DNA of 64,000 nt from Azoarcus sp. CIB (GTDB taxonomy: Bacteria > Pseudomonadota > Gammaproteobacteria > Burkholderiales > Rhodocyclaceae): positions 1,116,001 through 1,180,000 of the forward strand of contig NZ_CP011072.1 of NCBI RefSeq assembly GCF_001190925.1. Direction: 5' to 3'. Position 1 is the first letter of the stretch, and each line of letters opens with the position of its first letter. The notes beneath the pieces are model-generated. The model ran no database searches. It was not told where the DNA came from and was given only the letters and a program-made list of their open reading frames with translations. A program made the position numbers and the translations under genes. Positions 8,483-21,742 of this stretch are shown here, piece by piece.

Positions 8483-8877
8483 CGAAGGCGGAATTCGACA
8501 AGCAGATGGCCGACCTCGACCGGGAACTGTCGCAGGTGCCCGCGGCGCCGGTGAAGGCCGTCGTGACGCCTCCCGCCGCCGGGCCGGAGTGGTGGTCGAA
8601 CCAGAACGCGATGACGATGAGCGCGGTGGTGCTGATCTTCGGCATCGTCGTGCTCGTGCTGTGCGCCGGGCTGATGCGCAGTTCGCGGCCGTCGCCGGAG
8701 GCAATCCTGCGCGTGTTCGGCACGGTGCTGATCATCACCGGCGCGCTGTTCCTGGTGGTGGCCGGATACACGGACCAGCAGGTCGCGCCGGTGATGGGCC
8801 TGCTGGGGACGCTCGCGGGTTACCTGCTCGGAAAGGGTTCTCCGTCCGAGCCTGGGCCGCCGCGCACGGAGAAGTAA
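8479..8877 (+). CDS. Small inner-membrane protein, unknown function
   Basis: A 132-residue protein. A charged N-terminal segment (about 45 residues) is followed by three hydrophobic helices at roughly residues 50-70, 80-98 and 102-116, with an Arg/Pro tail. It starts inside the stop of the exported coiled-coil gene. Probably a membrane partner of that protein. No conserved family recognised. Confidence 0.65.
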   Translation: MTKAEFDKQMADLDRELSQVPAAPVKAVVTPPAAGPEWWSNQNAMTMSAVVLIFGIVVLVLCAGLMRSSRPSPEAILRVFGTVLIITGALFLVVAGYTDQQVAPVMGLLGTLAGYLLGKGSPSEPGPPRTEK

Positions 8878-8966
8878 AGGGCCGCAGGGGATGGCGTGCC
8901 GGGCAGGGGAGCCATGAAGCAGCGTTGGGCGCATAATTCACGCCGTTCCCGATCATGGAGATTGGC

Positions 8967-9050
8967 ATGGAGCACGTGTTGGGCGTGGTTGTCCTCTTCG
9001 GCATCATCGCCTGGGCCTGTGTCCGGGCGATGCGCGGGCCGCGCGCCTAG
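8967..9050 (+). CDS. Predicted 27-residue single-pass membrane microprotein
   Basis: A short frame ATG (8967) to TAG (9050) with GGAG at 8957-8960 six bases upstream. The product begins MEHVLGVVVLFGIIAWACV and ends in a basic RAMRGPRA tail: one hydrophobic helix with a positive C-terminus. An in-frame ATG at 8955 would add four residues. It follows the two small envelope genes by about 90 bases. Coding status is inferred from the ribosome site and hydrophobic profile only. Confidence 0.4.
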   Translation: MEHVLGVVVLFGIIAWACVRAMRGPRA

Positions 9051-9181
9051 CCGCGGCAACGCGATGGTGCTGGCCGCTCGAGGCTGGTCGCAGGAGGTTA
9101 CCGAAAGCACCCGGGCGCTGGATCTCGAGCCGGGGGGGCTTTTGCCGGACGGGCTCGCGCATCGCCGGCTGGACCCGCGGC

Positions 9182-10810
9182 TCAGCGCGTGTCGGTAGTG
9201 CTGCCGGGCCGGCCGTCGACCGACTCCGCGACATAGCGGCGCATCAGGGGTGCCTCGGGGCCGATATGGAAGGCGAGCCGGCGCTCGCGCAGGCCCAGGT
9301 CCGCGGCCGTGAAGCGTTCCAGGCGCCGCTGGTGCTCGATCCAGTTCTCGTCGAGGAAATATTCGATGTAGCGCTCGGGCCGCGCCGTGTCGCGGAACAG
9401 CCCCCAGGACAGCGCACCCTGACGCAGGCGGGCACGGCGGGTTTCCTGCATCACGGCGTTGAAGCCGGCGGCGCGCGCGGGGTCGATCAGGTATTCGATC
9501 GTCACCATCACCGGGCCTTCGTCCGGTTCGATGTCGATCGCCGGCGGGGGCAGCATGGCGACGACGGCCGCGGGACTGTGGTCGACGTCGTGCGGGCGGA
9601 TCGCCGCGTGGTGACGCGTGAGCAGCATCACCAGCGGACCGATGACGGACGCGACGAGGATGCTGATCGTCACCGACGTCAGGTTTGCAACGTAGCCCCA
9701 CAGCGCAGCCCCGGTGGCGCTTCCGCCCATCAGGGCCATCTGGTAGATCGACATGCCGCGGGCGCGGACCCAGTTCGGGAGACCCATCTGTGCAGCCACG
9801 GTGAGCGCGTTCGCCGTCGCGATCCATGCCATGCCAGCCACGAACATGGCTGGTATCGCGGCCCACAGTGTCGGTACGAGGACGACGACGGCCGCGCATG
9901 CGGCATGGAGGAGCGTGCCCCAGCTGACGAAGTCTTCGCGTTCCAGCCGACGGCGCAGGCGCTCGAGGTTGAGCGCCGTCAGGATCGCACCGCCGCCCAT
10001 GGCGGCAAGCAGGCTCGTGTAGGCCGTGGCGCCGCCCCCTTGGAGGTCGCGTACGACGAGGGGGAGCAGTGCGGTCAGCGAGGTCGATTGCAGGAAGAAC
10101 AGGAAGATCCGGGCGAGGACCGCGCGCATCGGCGGTGACTGCATCACGTGCTGCAGGCCCACGCGCATCGCCGCGAGGAAACGTTCGCCGGGGAGCGCGC
10201 TGATCTTCGGTTCGGACTTCCAGCGCAGGATCATCACGAAGGCGAAGATCGACAGCAGCGCGTTGAGCAGGAACACGTAGGCGCTGCCGGCGCCGGCGAG
10301 CAGTGCGCCCGCGACGACCGGGCCGATGATGCGCGACATGTTCATCGCGACGCCGTTGAGGGCGAGCGCGGCGGGCAGGTCGCGGCGTGGCACGAGGTCC
10401 GGGATGATCGCAGCGAACACCGGCCAGCGCATCGCGAGGCCGATGCCGTTGGCGAAGGTGAGCGCGAGCAGCAGTTCCGCGGTCAGCGCGTCGGCCAGGG
10501 CGAGGCCGCACAGCAGGATGGCCGCCACCGCGATCCACAATTGCGTGGCGGCGAAGTACTTGCGCCGGTCGATGATGTCGGCCAGCGCGCCGCTCGGCAG
10601 GCCGAGCACGAACACGGGCAGCGTCGAGGCGGCCTGCACCATCGCGACCATGAAGGCGCTCGACGTCAGCGACGTCATCAGCCAGGCCGCGGCGACGTCG
10701 TTCATCCACATCGTGATGTTCGCGGCGAGCCATGCGATCCACAGCATGCGGAACATCGGTTGGCGCAGCGGCGCGAGGGCGGATGGACTGACGTCGGTTT
10801 CGTTGGGCAA
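9182..10810 (-). CDS. MFS exporter with C-terminal ABM-like domain (EntS/DUF894 type)
   Basis: A 542-residue protein if started at the TTG at 10810, preceded by GGGGA; longer upstream frames lack family similarity. The first about 400 residues form an MFS permease (MLWIAWLAANITMWMNDVAAAW; the inter-helix loop GALADIIDRRKY is typical). The last about 95 residues, from VMVTIEYLIDPA to the end, are a soluble ferredoxin-like domain (ALSWGLFRDTARPERYIEYF) known to be fused to this exporter group. Function is export of an unknown small molecule. It is divergent from the ABC importer, with about 200 bases between. Confidence 0.8.
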   Translation of the reverse strand: MPNETDVSPSALAPLRQPMFRMLWIAWLAANITMWMNDVAAAWLMTSLTSSAFMVAMVQAASTLPVFVLGLPSGALADIIDRRKYFAATQLWIAVAAILLCGLALADALTAELLLALTFANGIGLAMRWPVFAAIIPDLVPRRDLPAALALNGVAMNMSRIIGPVVAGALLAGAGSAYVFLLNALLSIFAFVMILRWKSEPKISALPGERFLAAMRVGLQHVMQSPPMRAVLARIFLFFLQSTSLTALLPLVVRDLQGGGATAYTSLLAAMGGGAILTALNLERLRRRLEREDFVSWGTLLHAACAAVVVLVPTLWAAIPAMFVAGMAWIATANALTVAAQMGLPNWVRARGMSIYQMALMGGSATGAALWGYVANLTSVTISILVASVIGPLVMLLTRHHAAIRPHDVDHSPAAVVAMLPPPAIDIEPDEGPVMVTIEYLIDPARAAGFNAVMQETRRARLRQGALSWGLFRDTARPERYIEYFLDENWIEHQRRLERFTAADLGLRERRLAFHIGPEAPLMRRYVAESVDGRPGSTTDTR

Positions 10811-11007
10811 GTCGATTTCCCCGGTGGCGTGTGTCCGCGACGGCGGGGGGCGGTGTTGTCGCGATGCCCCCGGTGGGTACGAGTATAGCGAGCCCGGTGG
10901 CGGCGGCGCCTGCGCCGATCGCCTATGCAGGTGGGTCCGCGCCAAGCGCACATGATAATCTCGCTGGTTTCCGGCCATTGCCCCAGAAATCCGAACAAGG
11001 AGCGTCC

Positions 11008-12171
11008 ATGCTGAAGCTGAAGAACGTCGCAGTCTCCCTCGCACTGTGTGGTGCAGTTGCCGCCCATGCCGAACCGGTCAAGGTCGGTGTCGCGCTGGAC
11101 ATCTCCGGTCCGTTCGCGACGATCGGCGCCGAGACGCGTGACGGCCTGAACCTCGCGGTGGAGCGCCTCGGCAGCAAGCTCGGCGGTCAGCCGGCGGAGT
11201 TCATCCAGCAGGACTTCGCGGGCAACCCGGAGCAGGCGAACCAGCTTGTGAACCGCTTCCTGCAGCGCGACAAGATCGACTTCTTCACCGGCCCGGTCGC
11301 GTCGAATTCGGCGCTGGCGGTCGGTCCGGCGCTGTTCGCGGCGAAGGTGCCCTTCCTGTCGAGCAACCCCGGCCCCAGCCTGTTCGCGGGCAAGCAATGC
11401 AGCCCGTACTTCTTCGGCGTCTCGTACCAGAACGACACCTATGACGAGGCCGCGGGCAAGGTCGCGAACGAGAAGGGGTTCAAGAACGTGGTCCTGATCG
11501 CGCCGAACTACCCGGCGGGCAAGGACCACCTGGGCGGCTTCAAGCGCCTGTACAAGGGCACGCTGAAGGACGAGATCTACACCAAGGTCGGGCAGATCGA
11601 CTACGCGGCCGAGATCGCACAGATCCGCGCGGCCAAGCCGGATGCCGTGTTCGCCTTCCTGCCCGCGGCGATGGGGATCAACTTCATCAAGCAGTACGTC
11701 GGCGGCGGCCTGAAGGACATTCCGCTGATTTCGCCGGGCTTCACGGCCGACCAGGACGTGATCGAGGCGGTCGGCGAACCGACGCTGGGGATGCTGAACA
11801 CGGCCCACTGGGCGCACGACCTGAAAGTGCCGGCCAACGTCGAGTTCGTCGAGGCCTTCCGCAAGAAGTACAACGGCCGCTACCCGACCGTGTATGCGGC
11901 GCAGGCCTACGACGTAGTGATGGCGATGGACGCGGCGGTGCGCGAAGTCGCCGGCAAGGTCGATAACCGCGAGGCGGTGATCGCTGCGTTGAAGAAGGCG
12001 AACTTCAAATCCGTGCGCGGCGAGTTCAAGTACGGCGCGAACAACTTCCCGGTGCAGAACTACTACCTTCGCGTTGTCGACAAGGACGCGAGCGGCAAGC
12101 TCACGAACAAGCTCGTCGGCACCGTGATGGAGAAGCACCAGGACGCCTACGTCGGCGACTGCAAGCTGTAA
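11008..12171 (+). CDS. Periplasmic substrate-binding protein of a Liv-type ABC transporter
   Basis: A 387-residue protein with signal peptide MLKLKNVAVSLALCGAVAAHA followed by a type-1 periplasmic binding fold (VKVGVALDISGPFATIGAE). AAGGAG at 10997-11002 fixes the ATG at 11008. It resembles binding proteins of branched-chain amino acid/aromatic acid transporters, but the ligand cannot be predicted by eye. Permease and ATPase genes follow directly, so this is the first gene of a complete importer operon. Confidence 0.88.
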   Translation: MLKLKNVAVSLALCGAVAAHAEPVKVGVALDISGPFATIGAETRDGLNLAVERLGSKLGGQPAEFIQQDFAGNPEQANQLVNRFLQRDKIDFFTGPVASNSALAVGPALFAAKVPFLSSNPGPSLFAGKQCSPYFFGVSYQNDTYDEAAGKVANEKGFKNVVLIAPNYPAGKDHLGGFKRLYKGTLKDEIYTKVGQIDYAAEIAQIRAAKPDAVFAFLPAAMGINFIKQYVGGGLKDIPLISPGFTADQDVIEAVGEPTLGMLNTAHWAHDLKVPANVEFVEAFRKKYNGRYPTVYAAQAYDVVMAMDAAVREVAGKVDNREAVIAALKKANFKSVRGEFKYGANNFPVQNYYLRVVDKDASGKLTNKLVGTVMEKHQDAYVGDCKL

Positions 12172-12252
12172 GGGCATCATCTTCCGGCGCGGCGGCGGGT
12201 GTGCCCGTCTGCCGCGCTTTCGCTTTGTCCGGCTTTATCCCGCTTTCCCCCG

Positions 12253-13173
12253 ATGAATTCGATCTTCGTTTTCGAGCAGCTCCTGAACGGCCTCAGCTTC
12301 GGCCTTATGCTGTTCCTGCTCGCGGCCGGCCTCACGCTCGTGTTCGGCATCATGGACACGATGAACCTCGCGCACGGGTCCCTCTACATGGCCGGCGCCT
12401 ACGTCGCCGCGCGCGTGCATGAGGCGAGCGGCAGCTTCGTCGGCGCGGTGCTGGTCGCGGTCGCGGCGACGGTGCTGGTAGCCTTCGTGCTCGAACTGCT
12501 GATCGTGCGCAAACTCTACGCGCGCGACCACCTCGCGCAGGTCATCGCGACCTTCGGCGTGATCCTGATCGCCGACGATGCGGTGAAGGCGATCTGGGGG
12601 CCGTCGCCGGTGATGGCGACGATGCCCGCCGCGCTCGCGGGGCCGGTGCAGCTGCTGCCGGAGCTGCCGTATCCGGCCTACCGGCTGGTGCTGTTGGCGG
12701 TGGGGCTGCTGGTCGCGATCGGGCTGTACGTGCTGGTGAATCACACCCGTGTCGGCATGCTCGTGCGTGCGGGTGCGTCGAACCGCAAGATGGCGGAATT
12801 CATGGGGGTGCGTGTCGGGCGAGTGTTCTCCTTTGTGTTCGCGCTCGGCGCGGCGCTCGCGGCGCTCGCCGGGGCGCTGATGGGGCCGATCAGCGCGGTG
12901 CAGATCGGCATGGGCGAGGCGATCCTGATCCCGGCGCTGGTGGTGATCGTGATCGGCGGCATCGGCTCGGTACGCGGTGCCTTCGTCGCGGCGCTGCTGG
13001 TTGGCCTCGTCGACACCGCGGGGCGCGCCTTCTTGCCGCCGCTGCTGCGCTCGGCGCTGCCGCCGGCGCTCGCGGCGGACCTCGGCCCTGCATTCGCCGG
13101 GATTGCGATGTACGTGCTGATGGCGGCCGTGCTGATCCTGAAGCCGGCGGGCCTGTTCCCGGCGCGGGCGTGA
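12253..13173 (+). CDS. Liv-type ABC transporter permease (LivH family)
   Basis: A 306-residue inner-membrane permease. The start MNSIFVFEQLLNGLSFGLML is typical of LivH, and about eight hydrophobic helices follow. The cytoplasmic EAA-like loop is near ASNRKMAEFMGVRVGRVF. An in-frame ATG upstream at 12199 would add an unrelated leader. The gene lies 81 bases after the binding-protein gene and 10 before the second permease. Confidence 0.92.
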   Translation: MNSIFVFEQLLNGLSFGLMLFLLAAGLTLVFGIMDTMNLAHGSLYMAGAYVAARVHEASGSFVGAVLVAVAATVLVAFVLELLIVRKLYARDHLAQVIATFGVILIADDAVKAIWGPSPVMATMPAALAGPVQLLPELPYPAYRLVLLAVGLLVAIGLYVLVNHTRVGMLVRAGASNRKMAEFMGVRVGRVFSFVFALGAALAALAGALMGPISAVQIGMGEAILIPALVVIVIGGIGSVRGAFVAALLVGLVDTAGRAFLPPLLRSALPPALAADLGPAFAGIAMYVLMAAVLILKPAGLFPARA

Positions 13174-13183
13174 GGGGGCGGCG

Positions 13184-14164
13184 ATGAGTGACAAGCCGGA
13201 TTCCTTGGCCGCGATTCCGTCGTCGGGCGGTATTTCGCGCTGGCTGCCGTGGGCGCTGCTCGTCGTGCTGGCGCTCATGCCGGTCGTCGGTGCCGGGCTG
13301 GGCCTCGACTACTACGTCGGCTTCGTGCGCCGCATGCTGATCGTGATGATCGCGGCCACCAGCCTCAACTTCATCCTCGGCTACGGCGGCATGGCGGCGC
13401 TGGGTCACGCGGGTTTCATCGGCGTGGGGGCCTACACGGTGGTCGCGCTCGTCGATGCGGGGGTGAGTTCCGCATGGACTGCGTGGGGTGCCGCGGTGCT
13501 GGTCTCGGGCGCATTCGCCGCGCTGATCGGGGCGGTGTCGTTGCGCACGCGCGGCGTGTATTTCCTGATGATCACGCTCGCCTTCGCGCAGATGCTGTAC
13601 TACCTCGCCGTGTCTCTGTCGGCCTACGGTGGGGACGACGGCTACGGCCTGTATTCGCCGCTGGAGCTGGGCTTCGGCCGCACGACAGGCGATGCCGCGC
13701 TGTTCTTCTGGGTCGTGCTCGGTGTCGCCGCGCTGGTGTTCGCGTTCGCGAGCCGCGCCGCGGTGTCGCGCTTCGGCCACGCGCTCACGGGCATCCGCGA
13801 CAATGAGACGCGCATGGAGGCGCTGGGCTATCCGGTGTATCGGCTCAAGCTCGTTGCGTTCTCTGGCGCAGGCGCGCTCGCGGGGCTCGCCGGGGCGCTG
13901 CTCGCGAGTCACAACAACTTTGTCAGCCCCTCGACGATGCACTGGACGGAGTCCGCGGCGCTGCTCGTGATGGTCGTGCTCGGCGGACTGGGTCGACGCT
14001 GGGGCGCGGTGCTGGGCGTTGCGGTGTGGCTGGTGCTGTCCGAGGTGCTGAAGGGCTACACGGAATACTGGCACTGGCCGCTCGGCCTGATGCTGATCGC
14101 GGTCGTGTTCATGGCACCGCGCGGGCTCGCGGGGTTGTTCGACGGCAGGAGGGCAGTCCAGTGA
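13184..14164 (+). CDS. Liv-type ABC transporter permease (LivM family)
   Basis: A 326-residue second permease. Family landmarks are ATSLNFILGYGGMAALGHAGFIGVGAY and GIRDNETRMEALGYPVYRLKL, the loop that docks the ATPases. Its stop overlaps the GTG start of the first ATPase gene (GTGA at 14161-14164). It forms the heterodimeric channel with the LivH-like protein. Confidence 0.93.
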   Translation: MSDKPDSLAAIPSSGGISRWLPWALLVVLALMPVVGAGLGLDYYVGFVRRMLIVMIAATSLNFILGYGGMAALGHAGFIGVGAYTVVALVDAGVSSAWTAWGAAVLVSGAFAALIGAVSLRTRGVYFLMITLAFAQMLYYLAVSLSAYGGDDGYGLYSPLELGFGRTTGDAALFFWVVLGVAALVFAFASRAAVSRFGHALTGIRDNETRMEALGYPVYRLKLVAFSGAGALAGLAGALLASHNNFVSPSTMHWTESAALLVMVVLGGLGRRWGAVLGVAVWLVLSEVLKGYTEYWHWPLGLMLIAVVFMAPRGLAGLFDGRRAVQ

Positions 14165-14910
14165 GCCTCTTCGTCGCGCAGAACCTCGTGAAGCGCTTCG
14201 GCGGGCTGGTCGCGACCGATCATGTCAGCCTCTCGGTCGAGCCGGGCGAAGTGCATGCGCTGATCGGGCCGAACGGCGCGGGCAAATCGACGCTCGTGAA
14301 TCTGATCTCGGGGCTGCTACCGGCCGACGGGGGCTCCATCGTGCTCGACGGCGTCGATCTGACGACCCTGAGCGCCCACGATCGCGTGCGTCACGGCCTG
14401 TCGCGCTGCTTCCAGATCACCAGCGTGTTTCGCGGCGACACCGTGCTCGACAACCTGCTGCTCGCGGTGCAGGCGCATTCCGGGTCGAGCTTCCGCTGTT
14501 TCGGACGGCGTTCGATCGAGGCGGGCTTACGCGAGCGGGCGCTGGAACTCGCGCACAAGGTCGGCCTGGAGGACAGGCTGGATCGCGTCGCCGGCACCTT
14601 GCCCCACGGCGTGCAGCGCAAGCTCGACGTCGCGCTGGCGCTCGCGGCGCGGCCGAAGTTGCTGCTGCTGGACGAGCCGATGGCGGGCATGGGACCGGAG
14701 GACTCGCAGCAGATGGTCGAGTTGATCGGTCGCCTGCGCGCGGAAGCGGCGATCCTGCTGATCGAGCACGACATGGACGCGGTGTTCCAACTCGCCGACC
14801 GCATCTCGGTGCTGGACTACGGCAAGGTGCTGGCGTCCGGCGACACCGCCTACATCCGCGAGCATCCCGAGGTGCAGGCGGTGTATCTGGGCACGGAGGA
14901 GCTGCGATGA
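14161..14910 (+). CDS. Liv-type ABC transporter ATPase (LivG family)
   Basis: A 249-residue ATPase starting at GTG 14161, overlapping the permease stop. Walker A GPNGAGKST, Q-loop region CFQITSVF, and Walker B LLLLDEPMAGMG are present. The signature region reads LPHGVQRKLDVA in place of the usual LSGGQ, a variant seen in some members. The switch histidine is in IEHDMD. It overlaps the next ATPase gene by four bases. Confidence 0.92.
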   Translation: MSLFVAQNLVKRFGGLVATDHVSLSVEPGEVHALIGPNGAGKSTLVNLISGLLPADGGSIVLDGVDLTTLSAHDRVRHGLSRCFQITSVFRGDTVLDNLLLAVQAHSGSSFRCFGRRSIEAGLRERALELAHKVGLEDRLDRVAGTLPHGVQRKLDVALALAARPKLLLLDEPMAGMGPEDSQQMVELIGRLRAEAAILLIEHDMDAVFQLADRISVLDYGKVLASGDTAYIREHPEVQAVYLGTEELR

Positions 14911-15623
14911 GCCGCGATGTGCTGCTGAGCTGCCTCGGTCTGGAGGCCGGCTATGGCGCGAGCCAGGTGCTGTTCGGGCTCAACTTCGACATCCGCGCGG
15001 GCGAGGTCGTGACCCTGCTCGGGCGCAACGGCATGGGCAAGAGCACGACGATCAAGACAGTGATCGGCGGCCTGCGCGCCCGGCGCGGCGAGATCTGCTT
15101 CGACGGTCAGGCGATCCACGGTCTGTCCGCGGATGCGATCGCGCGGCTGGGGGTGGCGATCGTGCCGGAAGGGCGGCAGTGCTTCCCGAACCTGAGCGTG
15201 CGCGAGCATCTCGTCGCCTTCGCGGACAACCGCAGCGGCGCGCACGAGCCGTGGACGCTGGAGCGCCTGTACGCGCTCTTCCCGCGCCTGAAGGAACGCG
15301 CCGGTCACCTCGGCAACCAGCTCTCCGGCGGCGAGCAGCAGATGCTCGCGATCGCGCGGGCGCTGTCGACGAACCCGCGCCTGCTGATCCTCGACGAAGC
15401 GACCGAAGGCCTCGCGCCGGTGATCCGCGAGGAGATCTGGCGCTGCCTCGCGGGGCTCAAGGAAGCCGGGCAGACGACGCTGGTCGTGGACAAGTACGTC
15501 GAGCGCCTCGTGAAGCTCGCCGACCGCCATATCATCCTCGAACGCGGGCGGGTGGCGTGGGCGGGGACGTCCGGGGAGCTCGCTGCCGATCGGGGGGTGT
15601 GGCACCGGTATCTCGGAGTCTGA
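14907..15623 (+). CDS. Liv-type ABC transporter ATPase (LivF family)
   Basis: A 238-residue second ATPase. Walker A is GRNGMGKST, the signature LSGGEQQM and Walker B LLILDEATEGLAP. Length and the VPEGRQCFPNLSV segment are typical of LivF. The switch position reads VVDKYVERL, so the usual histidine is a lysine; the partner ATPase keeps its histidine. Last gene of the operon; a palindromic repeat follows and may end transcription. Confidence 0.92.
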   Translation: MSRDVLLSCLGLEAGYGASQVLFGLNFDIRAGEVVTLLGRNGMGKSTTIKTVIGGLRARRGEICFDGQAIHGLSADAIARLGVAIVPEGRQCFPNLSVREHLVAFADNRSGAHEPWTLERLYALFPRLKERAGHLGNQLSGGEQQMLAIARALSTNPRLLILDEATEGLAPVIREEIWRCLAGLKEAGQTTLVVDKYVERLVKLADRHIILERGRVAWAGTSGELAADRGVWHRYLGV

Positions 15624-15624
15624 C

Positions 15625-15714
15625 GTAGGGCGGAAAAGCGCAGCGCCTTCCGCCGGATGTGCAGCGCTCGCAATCGGCATGCGGCGGAAGGCGCCTTCGG
15701 CTTTTCCGCCCTAC
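15625..15714. repeat. REP-like palindrome between livF and fghA
   Basis: A 90-bp imperfect inverted repeat. The left arm begins GTAGGGCGGAAAAGCGCAGC (15625-) and the right arm ends CTTTTCCGCCCTAC (-15714), with CTTCCGCCG and CGGCGGAAG pairing further in. It resembles intergenic palindromes scattered in many betaproteobacteria. The right arm supplies the stop codon of fghA (15711-15713). Its position between convergent genes also suits transcription termination. Confidence 0.75.
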
Positions 15715-16559
15715 GACCCGCCGAGTGCCGCCGCGTGGTGGCGCAAATGGTCCTCGATGAAGCTCGCGATGAAGTAGTAGCTGTGGTCGTAACCCGGCTG
15801 TAGCCGCAACGTCAGCGGGTGGCCGGCTGCGCGGGCTGCGGCTTCGAGCGCCTCGGGCTTGAGCTGGGTCGCCAGGAAATCGTCGCGGTCGCCCTGGTCG
15901 ATGAGGATGGGCAGCTTTTCGGCGGCGTCGGCGATCAGCACGCTCGCGTCCCATTCGCGCCAGCGGGCGCGCTCCTCGCCGAGGTAGTGCGAGAAGGCCT
16001 TTTCGCCCCACGGGCAGTTCATGGGGTTGGAGATCGGCGCGAACGCCGACACCGAGCGGTAGCGGCCGGGGTTGCGCAGCGCGCAGACGAGCGCGCCGTG
16101 CCCGCCCATCGAGTGCCCGCTGATGCCGCGGGCGTCCGACACCGGGAAGTTCGCCTCGACGAGCGTGGGCAGTTCCTCGACGATGTAGTCGTGCATGCGG
16201 TAGTGGCGCGCCCACGGTGCCTGTGTGGCGTTGAGGTAGAAGCCCGCGCCGTGGCCGAAGTCCCACGCGCCGTCGGGGTCGCCCGGCACGTTCGGCCCGC
16301 GCGGGCTGGTGTCGGGCGCGACGAGGACGAGACCCAGTTCGGCCGCGACGCGCTGCGCCCCGGCCTTCTGCATGAAGTTCTCATCGGTGCAGGTCAGGCC
16401 CGACAGCCAGTACAGCACCGGCAGCTTGCCGCCGGGTTCGGCCTGTGGCGGCAGGTAGACGGCGAAGGTCATGTCGCAGTCTAGGGTGCGCGAGCGGTGG
16501 CGGTAACGCTTGAGCCAGCCGCCGAAGCTTTTCTGGGACGAGAGGTTTTCGAGGGTCAT
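15711..16559 (-). CDS. fghA: S-formylglutathione hydrolase
   Basis: A 282-residue esterase-D family enzyme that hydrolyses S-formylglutathione to formate and glutathione, the second step of formaldehyde oxidation. The nucleophile lies in GHSMGGHGA; the acid and histidine are probably in DQGDRDDF and GYDHSYYFI near the C-terminus. The N-terminal pattern [13 protein letters not shown] and [11 protein letters not shown] are diagnostic. It is downstream of adhC on the same strand with a repeat element between them. The last codon lies inside the REP-like palindrome. Confidence 0.94.
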   Translation of the reverse strand: MTLENLSSQKSFGGWLKRYRHRSRTLDCDMTFAVYLPPQAEPGGKLPVLYWLSGLTCTDENFMQKAGAQRVAAELGLVLVAPDTSPRGPNVPGDPDGAWDFGHGAGFYLNATQAPWARHYRMHDYIVEELPTLVEANFPVSDARGISGHSMGGHGALVCALRNPGRYRSVSAFAPISNPMNCPWGEKAFSHYLGEERARWREWDASVLIADAAEKLPILIDQGDRDDFLATQLKPEALEAAARAAGHPLTLRLQPGYDHSYYFIASFIEDHLRHHAAALGGS

Positions 16560-16597
16560 GGAGATGCTTCCGGTTAGTGAGTCCCCGATTGATGCAC

Positions 16598-16701
16598 CAG
16601 TTCCTCCCGTTGAAGGGGGAGGTTAGGAGGGGATGGGTTTCGGTTGATCTCTGCCTGACCCATCCCCACCCCAGCCCTCCCCTTGAAGGGGAGGGAGCGA
16701 C
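16598..16701 (+). repeat. Dispersed palindromic repeat, copy 1
   Basis: About 104 bp between adhC and fghA. Its ends form an inverted repeat of GGGGAGG-type tracts (TTCCTCCCGTTGAAGGGGGAG on the left, CCTCCCCTTGAAGGGGAGGG on the right), with GATGGGTTT and ACCCATCC pairing inside. The reverse complement of 41565-41669 matches it over nearly the whole length except a short variable centre. It is non-coding and MITE- or REP-like. Confidence 0.8.
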
Positions 16702-16717
16702 CGTGCCGGGTCCGGCA

Positions 16718-20750
<4,033 letters not shown>

Positions 20751-20808
20751 GGCGAGGTTCCGACCGCGATGCCCGTCGCGGCGCGTACGGGCCGGGTCTT
20801 CCCCCTTT

Positions 20809-21456
20809 TTAGCCTCTGGTTGCGAGTCCTGCCGTGACGGCGTCGCTCGCGGGCAGCGCGCGCACGTTGCGGCAGTCGGTGGCGCGGATCTGCTGCAGCA
20901 TGTAGTCGGCAGTCAAAGTGGGCAGCATCGCGCGCAGGTAGCGCGCCAGGTTGAGCATCTGGCGGTTGTCGAGTTCGGTCTCGCAGTTCGTGCGGCCGAA
21001 GTCTTCGTCGGGCGGGATCTGGGTGAAGCCGAGCCGCGCATTGGGGGCGATCTCGCGCCGGGTGCCCGCGGCAAACACCAGCAGGCACGGGGTGTGGCAG
21101 GTGCTGCCGGCGGCGATGCGGGTGTCGAAGCCGCGGTTGCGCAGCATCGAGCCGACCGTGATCGCGGCGCCGACGCTGCCGTCGGCGAGGTCGAGGACCA
21201 CAGTCTTGCCCTGGCAGGAACGCTTCGCGAGCGCGTCGCTGGCCAGTCTCAGCGCGGAGACGGCGGCTGGCGTCAGGGTGCCGCGCAGCGTGAGTTCGCA
21301 GTCCGCGCCGCGTTGCGTGGCCGCCACTTCGCCGCCCTGATAGGGGAAATGCTCCGCTTTAGCGTCGCGTTCGACGGTCGGGGCGACGCCACAGGCGGCG
21401 ACGACCAGGCCGGTCGCAACGGCGGCGAGGAGATGCCAGGGGAAGCGGATGTGCAT
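20809..21456 (-). CDS. Periplasmic lipoprotein with ClpP/crotonase-like fold (COG3904-like)
   Basis: A 215-residue protein. The N-terminus MHIRFPWHLLAAVATGLVVAACG is a lipoprotein signal with lipobox VAAC. The mature part resembles predicted periplasmic ClpP-like proteins: VVLDLADGSVGAAITVGSMLRNRGFDTRI, then CHTPCLLVFAAGTRREI, where a catalytic serine is often found but here reads CHTPC. Several cysteines suggest disulfides. It lies 58 bases upstream of the acyltransferase fusion on the same strand, possibly co-transcribed. Function unknown. Confidence 0.65.
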   Translation of the reverse strand: MHIRFPWHLLAAVATGLVVAACGVAPTVERDAKAEHFPYQGGEVAATQRGADCELTLRGTLTPAAVSALRLASDALAKRSCQGKTVVLDLADGSVGAAITVGSMLRNRGFDTRIAAGSTCHTPCLLVFAAGTRREIAPNARLGFTQIPPDEDFGRTNCETELDNRQMLNLARYLRAMLPTLTADYMLQQIRATDCRNVRALPASDAVTAGLATRG

Positions 21457-21742
21457 GGAGTCACTCTCCTGATGGTCAGCGGCAAGCTGTTCGGCGGCCT
21501 CTGGCCGGATTCGCCGCCGATATTAGCGCAGCGCCAACCCGCTCCCCTGCAGCTTACTAAAATATCATGGCAGGGGTGTCCGTCCGGAGCGGGGCGGCGC
21601 ACGATGTGTGAGCCATGCGGGCAGCTATTGGCTATGCTGCACATGACAGGAGCACGCGGTGCAGCGTCGCGGTTCGCTCAGGGGCGCGCGATCGGGCTGG
21701 CGCGGCACTGAACGGCGGCATGGCAGCGGCAGGAGGCAGACG

